Origin: Promerops cafer
Lineage: Eukaryota > Chordata > Aves > Passeriformes > Nectariniidae
DNA length: 64,000 nt
NCBI GenBank assembly: GCA_013398275.1
Contig: VZSE01002924.1
Coordinates: forward strand, 1-64,000
Reading direction: 5' to 3'
The notes below the pieces were generated by a model. The model worked only from the letters and a program-made list of their open reading frames with translations, made no database searches and was not told the DNA's origin. Positions 44,901 through 59,400 of the stretch are shown one piece after another (the first letter of the stretch is position 1; each line of letters begins with the position of its first letter). The position numbers were made by a program, and so were the translations under genes.

Positions 44901-47900
44901 TGCATTGCTGTGGATTTCAGGAAGGTTCCCATGGAAATAGCGATGGTTGGCAGGGTTGGAAGGACAGAATTAAAGCCTGGGGGGAGGCAGGGAGCGGGGT
45001 GGGCAGTGCCAGGCAGAGGGAGGGGTAGCAGTGCTGAGGGCTCGGAGCCTGGAGATGTTTCCTGTCAGGCCCCACATCTGCTCCCGTGGGTTTGGAGGGG
45101 CTGAGGCCGGCGCAGGGGTGGAGAGGTTGGGGTTTGGAGGAACTGAGCTGGGCAAAGGCTGAGCCAGTGGCCAAATCCAGGACCCGTGAGGCTCCCATCC
45201 TATCAGGCAGAGCCTGGCCCCGACTTCTTCCCAGGACTCTGGCGGCTCTGAGGCCTCCTGCGACCCTGACTGGGAAAGGGGCTGCGCTCCGTAAACAGTT
45301 CCTCCCGAAGAAAATGCAACATGGAAAAAGCAGCACATTCCTACCATTTTTTTTCCTTTGAAACAGGATCCAAGGAGGATACGGCTCACCGGGCTGTCTC
45401 AGGGCGGCTTTTGAGTGTGGAAATTAAAGAAAACAGCCTCGTAACTTGTCCTCTGCCTCATGGCAGGAGCTCCGTGCGTAAGGAGCCCTGGAGTGAGGGT
45501 GGAAATGGGCTGGGTTGGGTTGGATGGAGCCTTCTCCACCCTGTCCTTGATGCGGGTGATGCCTGGGGCAGGGGGACAGTGGGCATGGGGTGCTGCTGCT
45601 GCTGCTCTCTCAGCACTGGGGGAAATTTCAAAGCTTTCTCTGGACACCAGTGAGTTGGGAACTGCCTGTATCCCAGATGCCTGAGCATGGACCTGCCAGT
45701 TGACCCCAGGCAGCTCAGCCCTGGGATCCCCATCCTGCCCTAGGAATTTGTTTGGGCTCCGGCACTGGGGGTTTCCCACATGGGAATAGTTTCCCACCAG
45801 GGTGCTCTCCCCATTGCTTTGCGAGCATTTAAAGTCCAGATTATTTTCTCTGCACAGCAGGGAGAGGACAGGCTGGTTTATTCCACTGCAAAGATAAATT
45901 CTGTCGTGTCCCCTGTCCACCTTCTCTGGATTAAGGGACCCCCAATAAAGCAGTGCCCAAACTGCCCCCAGAGCTCCAAGTTCATCTTTGCTTTTACATC
46001 AAATCCCAACCACTGGCAAAAAAAAAGCGCCAAGATTCTCCCTCAGTGTTGGGATGGGGTTGGGAGCCCTCACCGGAGCCCTGAGCCCCTCGTTTCCTGC
46101 CATCTTCCCAAGCAGCCCAAGCGCAGACTCAGGGAGCAGGAGCGGGGCGGGAACGGATTCCCAGCGCTGCCGGGGCCGCGCGCGCTGCCCCGACTGCGCC
46201 TCGTGTTTGTTCCGTGTACACGGGCCGGTGGCCGTCCCTCCCCTGGGGCAAGGCAGCGCAGCTTCCCCGGGGAAAGCAAGCGCGGGCACGGCGTTACAGG
46301 CGGTCACGACGGAGAGAAGGGCCTTTGGGAAAGTGCCCCTGCTCCTGGACGTCGCCGCCGTCAGGGAAAGGACCACGGGCTGCAGCCTCCACCTCCCGAA
46401 GTGGTCCTGGAGGAGGCATCCTGTGAGCGTGGAGCTGGCCCCGCATCTGCGGGGTTGCTGGGGTGTTTGTTGTAGAGATGATCCTCTCCTCCCAAGGAAC
46501 TGCAGTTCCATGGAAGGGAGATGTGTGTGGGGGAGCCATGCAAGCAGCCACGAAAAGAAAACCTCCGTGAGGGTGGGCACAGAGGTTGTCTGGTGGGATG
46601 GGGGGACCTGAGGCAGCACAGAGCGATGACCTTGGTGACCCAGCTGTCCCTGCCAGGTAGGAGTTGAGATTTAACTAGTTTCTCCTTTCCTGGTGTTTGC
46701 TCTGGAGAAATATCCCAAACTTCAAAGGAAGTGTTATCTGTGGCGTCAGCACACAGCATCACATGAAGCAATTCCCAAGGCTGCAAACAACCTCCCTGCC
46801 AAGCTCCAGTGGGCCCAGAAAGCCCCATGCTGGATTTTGAAGGCATGAAGGTATGAAAATGGCCCCATGACCCCATTTCCAGGGACCCTATTTGGTGCTT
46901 GATGTCTCTGCAAGAGCTGGATGCCCCTGCCTGTGCCAGTGCAGAGCTGGGGCTGCAACCAGCTGGTCCTGGGGGTCCCACAGTGCAGCTCTGTCCTTTG
47001 GAAGCAGCAGGACTCACGTTCTGACTCTGGCCATGAGATCCATCCCTGCATCCATGCAGGATGTGTCCCAGCTGCAGCCAGGAAGAGGGGAACAGCTGCG
47101 ACATCACCAGCACTTCGTGCTCAGCCTGAAGGTTTCCCCCCCTCCCTGTGTAATCTCAAATTCTGGGAAATATTAGGCAATTGGAGAGGAATCACATTTT
47201 TTTTTCCCTTATAACCAAGGAGAGTCCCCTAATCTCTTGTTGTTAAATACCATAAAAACCCATAAATAATAGTGTCTCTGTGTTTCCCTCCCTGCAGCCC
47301 CGGGGAGCAGCACAGCAACACCTGGGACTGGTCCTGGCCAAGGCCACTCCCTGCTCCAGGGAGAAAGGTGGGCTCAGACCCCATGAGATGGGCAGGAACA
47401 TGAACTTCCAGCTCCTCACCTTCCCCCTTCAGGGAAGAGAGCAGATGCCTCTAAAATATCAAACTCCAACTTTATGGCAGCCAGAACCAGTTCTGTGAAG
47501 GCAGAGACGTTTAATCCCTGCTGGCTGCTGTGGGAAGAGCTACTAAAACCAGGGATGTGCCTGGCACAGCCCCAGAAAAAAACCCTGTGCAATGCAAAGC
47601 TGCCACAGAAGGGCTGGGAAGTGGGAAAGGCTGGAGATGGCAGATCAAGGGGGAAGGAGTCTGTGAAGCCAGTCCCAGCACAGCACAAATCCCTGTGCTC
47701 ATGGGATGCTGTGGGCATGGGATGGGAAGCAGCTCCACCACTGGGGTTTATGGGGACAGACACACGTTTTAGGAGGCTGATACTGGCTGGGGAGGGGAAT
47801 GGTACAACTGGGGTCCCTTCTGGCCTTGCAGCAGGGACTGGGAAAGACACACATGGTCCCCAGAATGAGACAGCACAAATACAGCCCTCGCTGCGTTCTC

Positions 47901-50373
47901 ATTAGGAGTAATTCTTCCCGTATGAGTACGTGCTTTTTCAGTAAATACTGATTTCATTTATCAACAAATCCAACTTTATTGACATCAGAGACTTTGAGCC
48001 AGGACTGGCAACTCTGACATAAATTGTCTGAATAATGCAATGTATCCTCTCCTCGATGGTTGCTATGGGTACTGGGCCGGTTTAGCCTCCGTCTATAAAC
48101 ATTAGCTGTGAAGGGAATGTGGAAACTTATCTAAAAATAAAATACTATGCCCAAATCTTTGAGAGGAAGGTGGTTGAGATGGCAATAAAAAAATAAATCT
48201 ATGTGTAATTGTTCTGAAGTGATGAAACACAAACACAGCATTTGTGAGCCCTTCCGGCGGAAACGGAGGCCGGACTGAAAAGAGACCAACACTTTTAATT
48301 CTGCTGAGCAATGCCTGGAGGGAGAGTTAATTACAACGTGTAAAAGCAAAAGGAAATGGAACCGTTTCATGGAGGTGACACTGAGAAGAGGGAGGACCCT
48401 CTGTGGAGGGGACAGTGTGATGCTGAGATGTGGTGCCACATTCCAGTGCCCGCGCGGGAGCCGGCAGCAGCACAGCTCCCTTCTCCAGCACCTGCTCGTT
48501 TGGTCATTTACAGTTTATTTCTCAAACTGTTCTGGGAATCTGTGAAAACAGAGCCTGGGGCCGGAGCATCACCTCTGGAGTCTTTCTGTTCAAGGCAGGA
48601 TTCAGCACTGGACAATTCTGGGACATGCCAAGGCTGGTGGCAGGGGCAGAGAGGCACATCTGTACCTGGCTGCTGCACGGTGTGGAAGGCAGAAACAAAC
48701 TTCTGCCTCTCTTCCCTCCCTCCCACTGCCCCTGCAAGACAGTGGAAAACAGCTGGAAGGCACTGGGTGGTGGGAAAGGCATCAAGACCCTCACGTGGAC
48801 CCAGGGGAAAGGAGGGACTGGGGCACCAACATGGCCAGGAGTGGGATATCTCTGAAGTGCAGACAGGGACTGACTCTTCCCCTGGGTCTTCTCCATGCTG
48901 GGGCTTCCCCACGGGACAGCTGCCATCCCTCCATGCCCCTGGGCTGTGGTTTAGGTAATACATTCACATTCCTGTGCTTTTCAGTCACTTCAGAGCCTCT
49001 GCAATAGTGTGGAGACGCTGCAGGGCTCTGCACGGGTGGGAAACTGCAGCTCTGGATGGGGAGGTTCCTCTCCCAAAAAAGAAAGGGTTGGTTTTTGGGT
49101 TTGCAGCAGGTTTTGCTGTTGTTGAGCTCACAGCAGTTTCCCCTGTTCCTTCCCCTTCTGTGTTGGAATCCTCAGGGGCTCCCGAGCTCTCTCCATTGCT
49201 GCACCCGAGCTTTGTCTGCTTCTCGTGGCTCTTAGGCAGCACCTTGAGATGATCTTCAGGATCAGCTGGAGCTGGTGCTTCCACATGCTCAGAGCTCACT
49301 TATGAGAGGCCCCCGGTGTTTCCATCATTGCTCTGCTCTCCCTCCAGTCCAAAGGGAATTCCTTTTTGCCTGCAGATCTCCAGTACTCGGTGTGGGACAG
49401 GAGTGGGGGAGGTCCCACACTGTGTAACTCCTGGGGGAGCATGGGAGCTGCAGTGACCTGGACACAGAGCTGGGGACAGGGACCTCCATCTCCCATGGGC
49501 TGTGGCAAGGAGCTGCCACCACGCTCAGGCTGTTCCTCTGGTCACTTCCAGTGCTGCAGGGAGCTCAGTCAGCTCATTAAGGGTTGCTGGGTTAATTACT
49601 AGGATACATCTCAGTAGGAAAATGGGCAAGTTGGACAGTGTGGGGCCTGGAGAGGCACGAGGTACCCGAGAGAGTGCCCTGCAAAAGGCAAAGGGACAAG
49701 AGTCCATTGGGGACCTCACTGGTGCCACAGCAGCTCCGTCAGTGCCAAAACCTCAGCAGCGCCGTGGGATTGTCCCAACTCTCCAACAACCAGCAGGCAA
49801 AGGCACTGCAGGCTCCAAGATGGCAATGAACCCCCAGGAAAGGAGCCTGGCCAGGAGCTTTTGCTGTTGGAGAAGCCCTCGGCCCCCCGAACAAGCCTGG
49901 GCTGAGGTTTTAGGGTGAGCCCACTGGCAGAAATGTTCCTGGCTCAGGCAAGGAGCAGCTGGAGCAGGGAGGCCCGATTTCCCTGAGGGATGAGCAGGCA
50001 CACATGCCCTCTCTCACCATCCCTGCTACTCTCTGGAGCACCTGCCATGGCCAATAGTTGTTTTTTGCTGCCTGATTCAGATTAAGCCTGGAGCCTCGAA
50101 GCTTCCCAGCAATTTTCCCTCGCACTGATTCTCAAGTGTATAATCAAAACAATTTGGGGGCTGCTGGTTGGGTGCCAAGAGGCAGACACAACTGCTGCTG
50201 TGAAAAGCCTCTCTGCCTGGGATTTTGCAGAGGCTTGAAGCTCAAATGCTTTGAGAAGTGTGAGCAGGGCTCTGGAGGAGCCAGGGAAGGCAGGACTGGG
50301 CAGGGGTGCTCGTTGGTGGGGGAGCCCAGCAAAGCAGCCCCTGCAATGCTCCCACCAGCAAACGTACCTGGGG
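41969..50373. other. RASD1-PEMT intergenic region
   Basis: No supported gene. It contains AT-rich single-copy patches (42430-42610 and 47960-48340) that may be regulatory, a CpG-rich islet (about 46120-46400), a moderately CpG-rich patch (about 43540-43800), and no transposon I recognise. Its right end should include the PEMT 3' UTR on the minus strand; the nearest minus-strand AATAAA is at 48519-48514, which would imply an unusually long UTR of 1.85 kb, so the PEMT polyA site is not settled. Confidence 0.5.
46120..46400. promoter_or_regulatory. Orphan CpG-rich islet
   Basis: A local peak of CpG dinucleotides (CCGGGGCCGCGCGCGCTGCC at about 46171, CGTCGCCGCCGTC at about 46349) about 6 kb from the RASD1 promoter and 4 kb past the PEMT stop. 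No exon or splice signal makes it a recognised gene start. Confidence 0.4.
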
Positions 50374-50428
50374 CTACTTGCTCTTCACTCCCTTCTGCTT
50401 CCTCCGATAGATTTCCTCTGTGAAAGGC
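50374..50428 (-). CDS. PEMT: PEMT coding exon 7 with stop
   Basis: Acceptor CCCAACTACAG. The split codon becomes Gly181, then PFTEEIYRRKQKGVKSK and TAG (50376-50374). Confidence 0.95.
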
Positions 50429-53400
50429 CTGTAGTTGGGAGGATGGCAATTTGGGGAGAGAGGGGGCAGAGACAAAAGAGAGGAGCAAAAGAAGGGAGGA
50501 AGAATTAAAATCAAAGCTACTGAGCGCTCACCTTTGGGCCTACAAAATTTGCCCTTCACGGGTTGGCACAGCCTGACTGTTCCTGTGCCGTGGCAATCCT
50601 GGTTTCAGCCTCTCTGGATTGTGGAGCAGCTACAGGACCATCCCTGTGCCGAGCAGGACAAGGCTCAGCACACACCCAGACTCCCCCTCATGCAGACCAT
50701 GGCTCCCTGCATCTCCTCCTCCCTTGCAAATACAAAAGACCTTTCACTGCTGAAGTACAACTGCTACTTCTGGGAGTTATTTTGTGCTGCTCCATCCTGT
50801 GCTGCTGGCTGGGCTATTGTGGTGCAAAACAGCAGAGAAGCCCATCCAAGGAACTACAAAATGCAAGTGCTTCTTTTGTAGGGGCTCTTCTGAAGACACA
50901 ATGAGTCCTCTCACTGCCTTCCTTATTGTTCTTCTATAGACAGAATCTGGCACCCAAAAGGAAAAAAAGGCTTCATTTTGATAAAAATAAAAAAAACGCA
51001 CAAATGTTCCTAGAACTCAGCAAATAGTTTCGGAGTGGAATCTGCCCATTATCAAAACAATTGAAAAATAATCCTCTGTTTTCCTTCTCCCCCGCTGAAT
51101 TAGTTGGAAAAAAACATCTCTACTTGTGCAGTTCTCTGAAACCTCGAGAGTTAAAGCTGGTAGAAATAATTAGAAGCTCTCCAGTTCTGCACAGCTACTC
51201 ACCCCTCGTACAGCACAGCGATTGTGTAGGAAATTGCCACTACAGCTGTCAGCAAAAGGCCAGCTGGGCTGGCGTGCCTGTTTTGAAAGAGAAGGAAAAG
51301 ATCAGGTAAGTACATGGGCTTATGCAAGACCTGGCTGAGAAAGTGAAATGAGACACTGGGCTGCAGAGAGCTCTCGCTCCTCATTAAACAGAAGCCAACA
51401 AAAGGGTTGGGGTTTCTTTTGTGCTTAATGTTAACTGTCTTAGACAGATGTTACTTGGCAGAGACTCTTCCCCAGCCTACTTCAGCGACTTCTTTTAAGT
51501 CTGATCCCTGCACGTCTCTGCTAGGAGAGCTCCTGCTTTGATGCTAAATCCTGAGATTATAGGGATGTTTAAGGGCTGAGCAGCTGGGCTGCAGCTCCCA
51601 GCCCGTGCTCTGAGGGAAATGCCTGATGTCCCAAAGAGATGGGCCACACAGGGTACAGGGGACACCAGGCAGCCAGAGCAGGGTATGGCACCCTACACAG
51701 CCAAGTGTGGCTCAGCCAGTGCAGGGATGGGGATGGAAAAGGATGGGAAGGTCCATCCCTGCTCTGGGAAGGGTGCTGGGGGCTTGGTTCACTTTTAAAC
51801 CCATTTCAAGGTGTTTCAGGAATGTGTCCTCCAGTGAGATGTCACCAGGCACAGCATGGGGGACCGATGCCACCCACTGCTCCTCACTGTCTGGTTATGG
51901 GGAGAGATGACCAAGAGCTGAGGATGCAGTGGAGATGGCTGCTCCTTTTAGCAGAGACCATAGCTCTGGGACCAAAAATCCTCGTCAGCTCCTGCTCTGA
52001 AGAGAGATGTCACAGAACTGCAGAATCACGCAATGGTTTAGACTGGAAAGGATCTTGAAGCTCATCTCATCCTACCCCGTGGACACCTTCCACAATCCCA
52101 GCCTGCTCCAAACCCTGGCCATCCTGGCCTTGCACATTTCCCCACCAAGGACCAGCTAAATTATCTGCTGACAGCCAGCTCTCATCCCTCTCAGAGCTGC
52201 CACCAGCAGTTAAAGGCAATCACCAGTGTCCTAATTAAGGGGGACAATTAAGACAGGCTTTCAAGTGTTTTCCAACCCAAACCATTCTGTGATTTTATGA
52301 GGATAAACATCCCACAAGCCTGGTGCAAGGTGACTTGTGCTGCTGGGAAAACACACCTGCAGAGAGAGACTGAACTACCTAAACCTCACACTAGAGCCAC
52401 TTTCAGGTACCACCCAGCCTCACCAGTCCCTGGAGAGGCACCCACAAATCTCCACTTTTTCACCATTTTCATTCTGTAATAACTTTTTTCCCCTCATTAG
52501 GAAGCTTCGGGCAACTTCCTTCTCTCCCAAGCCCCTGCTATTACATGCTTAGTCATGTCTCCTTCTTGATTCCTATCAGAGAGAACAAATTTACATGATT
52601 GTTTGTTGACAGCAAGACCTCTAATTGCATCATTTGGCTGCAGCTCCAGCTCTGATTTACACAGCCTGTTGCTGTGAGTTAGAACACTTCCCTACCAGAG
52701 GCACACAAAGCTGTCCCCACACAGTGAATGCTCCATTTGTCTGGCAGGAGAAACGAGGCTGCTCCACACAGGTGATGAGCAGCATTTGGGTGAACTGTTC
52801 CTGTCCTCTTACGAGTTTGACCTACATATTGGGCCACATCTGATTGTAGCAGCGATGATGAATCAGTCAGGAAGGGTTTTGTTGTCCTGGTAGGACTTCT
52901 GGGTAGGAAGTCTGTCTGTCCCCAGCCTTGCTGCAGCTCCCCATGGCTGTGGGTTGTCACCCCACTTGATGCTTTTCAGGCTGGACTGGAGTCAGAGGAC
53001 AGGCTGGTTGATGGGATGTGTTTTCATCCCTTGTGGGTGAGAATGGATCAATCCTTTGGGTTCTGATGCCACGGAAAGGGGTGTGATGCATCACCAGGGG
53101 AGGACTGATGTGCTCTGTGTTTTAGGTCTGGCCAGAATCAGACAGCTGGAGGATTCCTCCAGCATCCCTCCCGCTGCCACGGAGATGGGACTTCAGCTCT
53201 GGCCTCTGAGGGCAGACACCTGACATCTCCAGAAAGCCCTGGGACCTCAGGAGAAAGCGTGGACCCCCCAAAAAATCAGGGGTGTCCAGGGAAGTGAACG
53301 GAGCTGGAGATGGGTCTGGAGCACCAGGAGCAGCTGAGGGAAGTGGGGGGCTCAGCCTGGAGAAAAGGAGGCTCAGGGGGAACCTTTTCACTCCAACTCC

Positions 53401-56400
53401 CTGACAGAAGGGTGAAGCCAGGGATACAAGTGACAGGAAAGGAGGAAATGGCCTCAGGTTGCCCCACAGGAGGTTTGGGTTGGATATTGGGAAAACTTCT
53501 TCCTGGAAGGGAAGCCCTGGCACAGCTGCCCAGGGTGGAGTCACCATGCCTGGAGGGATCTAAAAGCCATGTAAATGTGGCATTTGGGGACATGTTTTAG
53601 TGCTGATCCTGGCAGTGCTGGGTTAATGCTTGGACTTGATGATCTTATAATTCTTTTCCAACCTAAATGATTCTGTGGTTGTATGAACTGAGGTCCCAGG
53701 GAAGAGAAACAGCCAAAACCACCGTGAGAAGGGTTGTGCTGAGCTTCCCCCAGGCAGGTGGGTGGTGTCTTGGTGCCACTTTGCACAGCTCCAGCAATTT
53801 GTTCACAGCAATTATTTGTCACGCCTCGATGGCCTTAATGGTGGCAGCCTTTTAACGAGAAAAAGGAGGCAATCACTGCTATCCTGAGCTGCTTCAGCTG
53901 CTCTTGCCCAGAACTGTGGTGGAAGACCACAATGAGAGGGGTGAAAAAGGGATTCTGCCACAGAAACAGCTCGGGAGGGCTCAGTGGATTCTGCAAAGGT
54001 TTTAGAAAGTACTTTGATGCCGATTTTAAAACAAATAAAGATCTCCTTAAAATTCCTCCTGGTCAAATTCCTGCTTCTGTGCTGTTGTGGGGGTTGTGGT
54101 GTGGTGTGGGGGGACCCACCCTGCCCCAGCTCTGCCCCGCTTCCCACAGCAATATCCACATTTCCATGGTGCTGCTGCAGACCCTGTGGCCAACCCTCGT
54201 GCCCAGCACTGCCTCCCTTTGGCTCTCCTGCACCATTCCCCAGGATTTAAACCCCATCCAGTGCCGTGGCTCTGCCAGGAAGGGAAACAGCCTCATGCAG
54301 CCAACCCTGACAGCACCAGGGGAGATTTCAAGTGCAGAACTAACAGCAACAAGGCTCAGTGGGCACAGGAGAGAAACCATCAGCTTTACTTATTACCAGG
54401 GGCTGCACACATGGCTGAAAAAATGACCAGAAAGTGGCAAAGCACTTCATTTTCTCCACCCAAGCAGAGGAGAGGTGGTCACAGTCAGGAGCACCAGTGC
54501 AAAATACCCAGTGATAACAGCCTGCAACACTCCATGGGCTCCTGAAGTAACACAGCCAGGATTTTTTTTTTCTCCTGGGCAAATAAATAAAATGTAATAT
54601 TAAATGAAAACCACATCAAACTTGTTACACTGAATAGAGTATATTGCTCATTTGCTGCTCAATTACAGCCTATTCATTTCCTCCTAAGCAGGCTATTAAG
54701 CTGTGCTGTATCACACAAGGAGTGTTTCGGAAGTGTTTTCACCGTGGGCTGGGGGAAAGGGTGGCTTGGCTTGTTTTGCTTTTTTCAGAGTAATTGCAGG
54801 GTCACACTGCTCCCCAGTACCAGTGCCCTGCCCCTGCCGAGTGACACCCTGCATGAATTTGGCCCTGACTGTTGATTTTTCCACGTGCAGAGCCTGCCAA
54901 GGACCTCGTTCAGCTGCAGAGCGTTTGCTGATGCCTCCTCTCCCCCAGCACTCGGCCACTATTTGCTTTTCTACAACAAATGCTGCCAGTGTTTCGAGAC
55001 AGCACAAGATTTTCCATGCACAAAAATAGCCAGGGAGCCAGAAGTCAGGGCATGCTGCACCTTCTCTGCCATCACAGAGTGTCTCTTTGGCCCCCAATGC
55101 ACCCTGGCACCTCATGCCCTGCCAAGAGACCCCGCACTCGCCCTACAACCAGAGATGTTTGTAGGGGCACGTACTCACATGAGGGACCAGCCCAGGTAGA
55201 TGGCTGTGCTGCCCCAGTACATGGGGTTATCCAGGACGCTGAAGGGGAAACTGGTCACTTTTTCCTCCATCAGGATGCCAAAGTAATCACCTAAGAGCAA
55301 GCAGAGAGCTTCTGGTTAGGCTCCATGAAATTGGGTGTCACAGGGGGGCTTTGGCACCCTCCCTGTGCCACAGGGCATCCCTGCCAGGGATACACAGCAA
55401 AGGATTTCAGCACTGACTTCCAGGCTGAGGAAACAGCAACAAATAAGTTGTTTGTTTCCTCTGTGTCTATCAGCTTTTCCAGGAATGGCTCTTTGCCCTC
55501 GAGGAAGGTTCCTGCATTGCAATGAGGTCATGGCAGCCACGTCCCTCATCAGGACACAGCTCTCAAGGTCCCAACTGGTTAATTCTGGTTTTCTCATTTG
55601 TAAAATTGCCTGTCAAATGCCACTCCACGAGGAAGCAAGTGTATGGGATCAAATCCATTTAATGTGAAAATAAACCTAGTGCTGTGTAATGGTGTCTGGA
55701 GCTGTTAAAATCATGACCACCAGGACCAAATACCCTCATCCATAATGTCACCCTTATCTCATAGTTCAGAGAATTTCTCAGAATTTCAGAAAATAGCACC
55801 TCTGCCTACAAAACAGTTATTGGCACAGTGATGATGATGCTAATGGGTGACTGTCATCTGTAATGAGGAAAGCTTTCAGAACTGTCAGCACCCAACCAGC
55901 TTCCCATCTACCTTGGAGTAATCCTTCCACCCTCCTGAAAGAAGCTTGGAAAAGAAATGACAAGGAGATGTGCAGCTCGTGAGCAACATTTCGGAGGGGT
56001 AAAGGGCCAGGATGAAGATCTCTGGTTCTGTTGGTCTTACAAGTGAGACCACAAAGCCCCACATCTACATTACTTTTAAATCCCTCCACTGCCCTGGGCA
56101 GCCTGTACCAGGGCTTGACAACCCCTTTGGTGATGAATTTTTTCCTGACACCAAATGTGAACATCCCCTGGTACAACCTGAGGTCATTTCCTCTTGCCCT
56201 GTCCCTTGTTGCCTGGGAGCAGAGCCTGCCCCCTCTCCGGCTGCACCCCCCTGTCAGGGAGTTGTGGAGAGCCAAAAAGTTCCCCCTGAAACTCCTTTTC
56301 TCCAGGCTGAGCCCTCTCCACAGCTCTTTCAGCTACTCCTGGGGCTCCAGACCCTTGCCCAGCTCTGTTCCCTTCTGTCCACTGCACCATCCATGCTCCA

Positions 56401-59400
56401 CGTCCACTGCACAAGCCTTGATCCATGAGGAGCAGCTGGTCCCTCAGCCCAGGGCACTGCCACCACCCCGGGTGTGCTCCCAGCTTTGCTGCCAGCCCCT
56501 TCCCTGACCTTGGGCAAGTCTCCTCCATCCCTCCAGGTGCTATTGTGCACAGATCATAACATCAGTCTTTCTTAGAGCACAGAGGGTGGTGAGGATTAAT
56601 GTATGGTGAGAAAGTGCTCACAAATCCAGATGAAAGGCATTACAGGAGTGCAAACTATTCAAGGTTATTATTATTACCTGGATCGTGGTGTAATTTCTTT
56701 GACCTCACATGGTGCTAAAACATTTATTTCTAAGGATAAACAGCCCCTGCCCAATTACACAATGCATTTGGGCTTTAACTGCAGGCCACTAAGTGAGATA
56801 ATTGCCTTGTATTCATACTATATGTTCTCACAGTTACTTGGCAATACATCTCTGAGATTGTTCTGGTAGAAAGAACACATCACCCCCTGCCACAGCCCAT
56901 TTCTGTGCTTTCTTAAGTGTCAAAATGCTTCATTATCCCCTGCCCACCCTCGCCTTTGAGCTGAACACCTCACTCCCCACATGGCACTGGCACTGAGGAG
57001 GTTCACACAAAGCCCTGGCCCGGTGGGGCTGGCAGGGGCTTATCTGAGCCCAGCACTGGTGGGCTGTGCAACCCTCCAGGCGGGCTCGCCACGAGCAGGA
57101 GCACACAGGCAGCTCACCAGGAGCTTTTCCAATGTAATCTCTGCCTCTAAACCTGCACAGGTCAATGAACATGACCACCAGAGAGGTGGTTTATATGTGT
57201 TTATGTTCAGAGAGGTGCTCAGGGACAGAACTGTGCGCTGTGCTGCACAGCATCACCCTGGGCATCTCCTGTGCCTTCGCTGAGCCCTCGAATCAGGAAT
57301 CAGCTCCTTGCTAAGCTGAGGCACTTTGGCATCTAATTGGAGCTATTTTTTGCTGGAGGTCTGTGCAGCCATCTCACTGCACAGGGTGGGATCACAGCAG
57401 CAAAAAGCCATTCAGTGCACTCTGCAAGGTCCCCCAGAATCCCTGGAGCCTGAGCTGGGCTGAAGCACCACCTCTGCTTCACCCCGGAGAGTTGTCAGCT
57501 TCTCCAGGCCCAGCAACAGACTTCGGTCAAGTCAGATTGACTTGAAATCTTGGTCAGTGCTGGAAGAAATGTCACTGGGGTATGAGGCAGATGGGCTCAG
57601 ACAGGCAAAGCAGCCTCTCCATGTCCTCAGCCTCAAGATAAGCCAAGCCCTCACCACTGTGTTTTTTGGGAAACAGGGCAAAAAAGGACGGTGCTGAAGT
57701 GATGCTGAAGTGATGCCTGAATCCCAGTGAGGGCACAGCATGGAGACAGGGCACCAGGGATGGCTCTGCCAGGGACAGAGGCCACATCCAGCTGCTGCAA
57801 ACAGCATCTGGAGCTGGTGCTGCCGTGCTGGAGATGGGGTGGCAGCCAGGCTGCTGGAGAAGGGTGACTCACACGGCTCCCACTGCACCATTTAGCCCAC
57901 ACTAGAGAGACAAAGTGTTCTGCAGCTGCTCCAAAGCCTAAATGTGCTGTAAGGAAGAATTCAACAGGCAGCCCTGGGCCCTGCCTGGTTCAGCCATCAC
58001 TGCTGTAGAAAAACCCACAAAGGGTCAAATCCAGCTCCAGTAATTTTTGAAGTGCCTGTGTGTCAAATGCTCTCTCAAAACTTCTCTTGAGCTCAGATGT
58101 TGACAGTGAGAAGAAGCTGGATTCCCCTCCTTGCCAAAGCAGTGCAGCCCTTTGCTATCTGGAGCCCTTGCTCCTCCTGCAGCACCAGGGCAGCACTAAA
58201 ATCCTGCAGGGATGTTGGAAGTACCAGTTCTGAGAGAGCCCTGAGCAAGAGAATATCCCACATGAGATCCTCAGAGACCTGCAGACCTGCTGTCTTCCCC
58301 ATGGCTGCGTAGCAAACCACTCTGGGGGACATTCTCCATTTAGAGTTTGCTGACTTGGACTCATGGGACTTGTGTGGAGTGGAGAAGCTGTTACCAGTCC
58401 AAGGATGGATCCTCTGTGGGGCTCCAGCTGGGCCATGCCTCAGTGCAGCAGAGGTCCTTGGCCAGCCTGGCTGCACTGGCACGTTTCCTGGCATGTCCCC
58501 ACCCTGACTCAGCTCTGCCCTGGTGCCCATCATGCCCCGCTAGCGGACAGAGCTGGTCCTTGCTGTGTCAGTCCAGGGCAGCGGTGGCAGGGAGGATGGA
58601 GCAGAAATGCCTTTTATGGACCACTAACACCCACCTCTCCCCTGCCTCGGGGGATCCAGATCCGAGGGACAGGGCCCTCTCACCTCTTACGCTGAGCCTG
58701 ACTCACTTGTTTGCTTTTTCCCAGCGGTTCAAGTCCAGTGGATCCTCCTGGTCAGATGAATCAGGCTTTACGTAAACAACTCCAGATCTGGCTGAACTTC
58801 AGGAGCGTTCAAGCAGCTCTTGCTGACGGGTACTCCTGTGCCTGGCCTTTCTGGACATGTCTCCACAGGCACAACATCACTTCAGGGGGCTGCTGGCGAT
58901 TTTGGAGGATGCTGGTGCCTGGTAGCTGAGGGACAGGGGTGTGACAGGGGGCCAGGAGTGAGGCTGCACATGGAGGGTGAGGGCACATGTTTAGGAGTGC
59001 TGAGCTCTATTTCTGGCAGCAGGATTTCAGCCAACTCAAGACATTTCTTTGCAACTCCACTTGAAACCAGGAAGGCTTATTACATCCCTCTCTCCTTCCT
59101 AGCGACGCCACAGGAGCTAATTGAATTTGGTTTGTAAAGCACTTGCAAAAGCACAGCCTAAATGAGGTGTCAAAGCTGGGGCTGTGATTATTTCAGCCAG
59201 CAGGAGCTGCCCCTTTCCTTGGATATTTATTGTTCCTGTCTCTACTTTATTTTTATGAATTCCACACATACTGGCATGTTTTCAAAGTCAACAATGCTAA
59301 CAGAATTACGCTCTAAATGTGAAAGCAGGCACAGTGGAAAATGCCTTCTGCCATAAAGCGGCAGATAAAAGGATCTGTCAACGAACATCAGGTTTATTGC

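Larger units (their letters stand above)
51278..55178 (-). other. PEMT: PEMT intron 5
   Basis: A 3.9-kb intron with three CR1 pieces (52011-52145, 52261-52300, 53286-53686). The rest is unremarkable. Confidence 0.85.
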
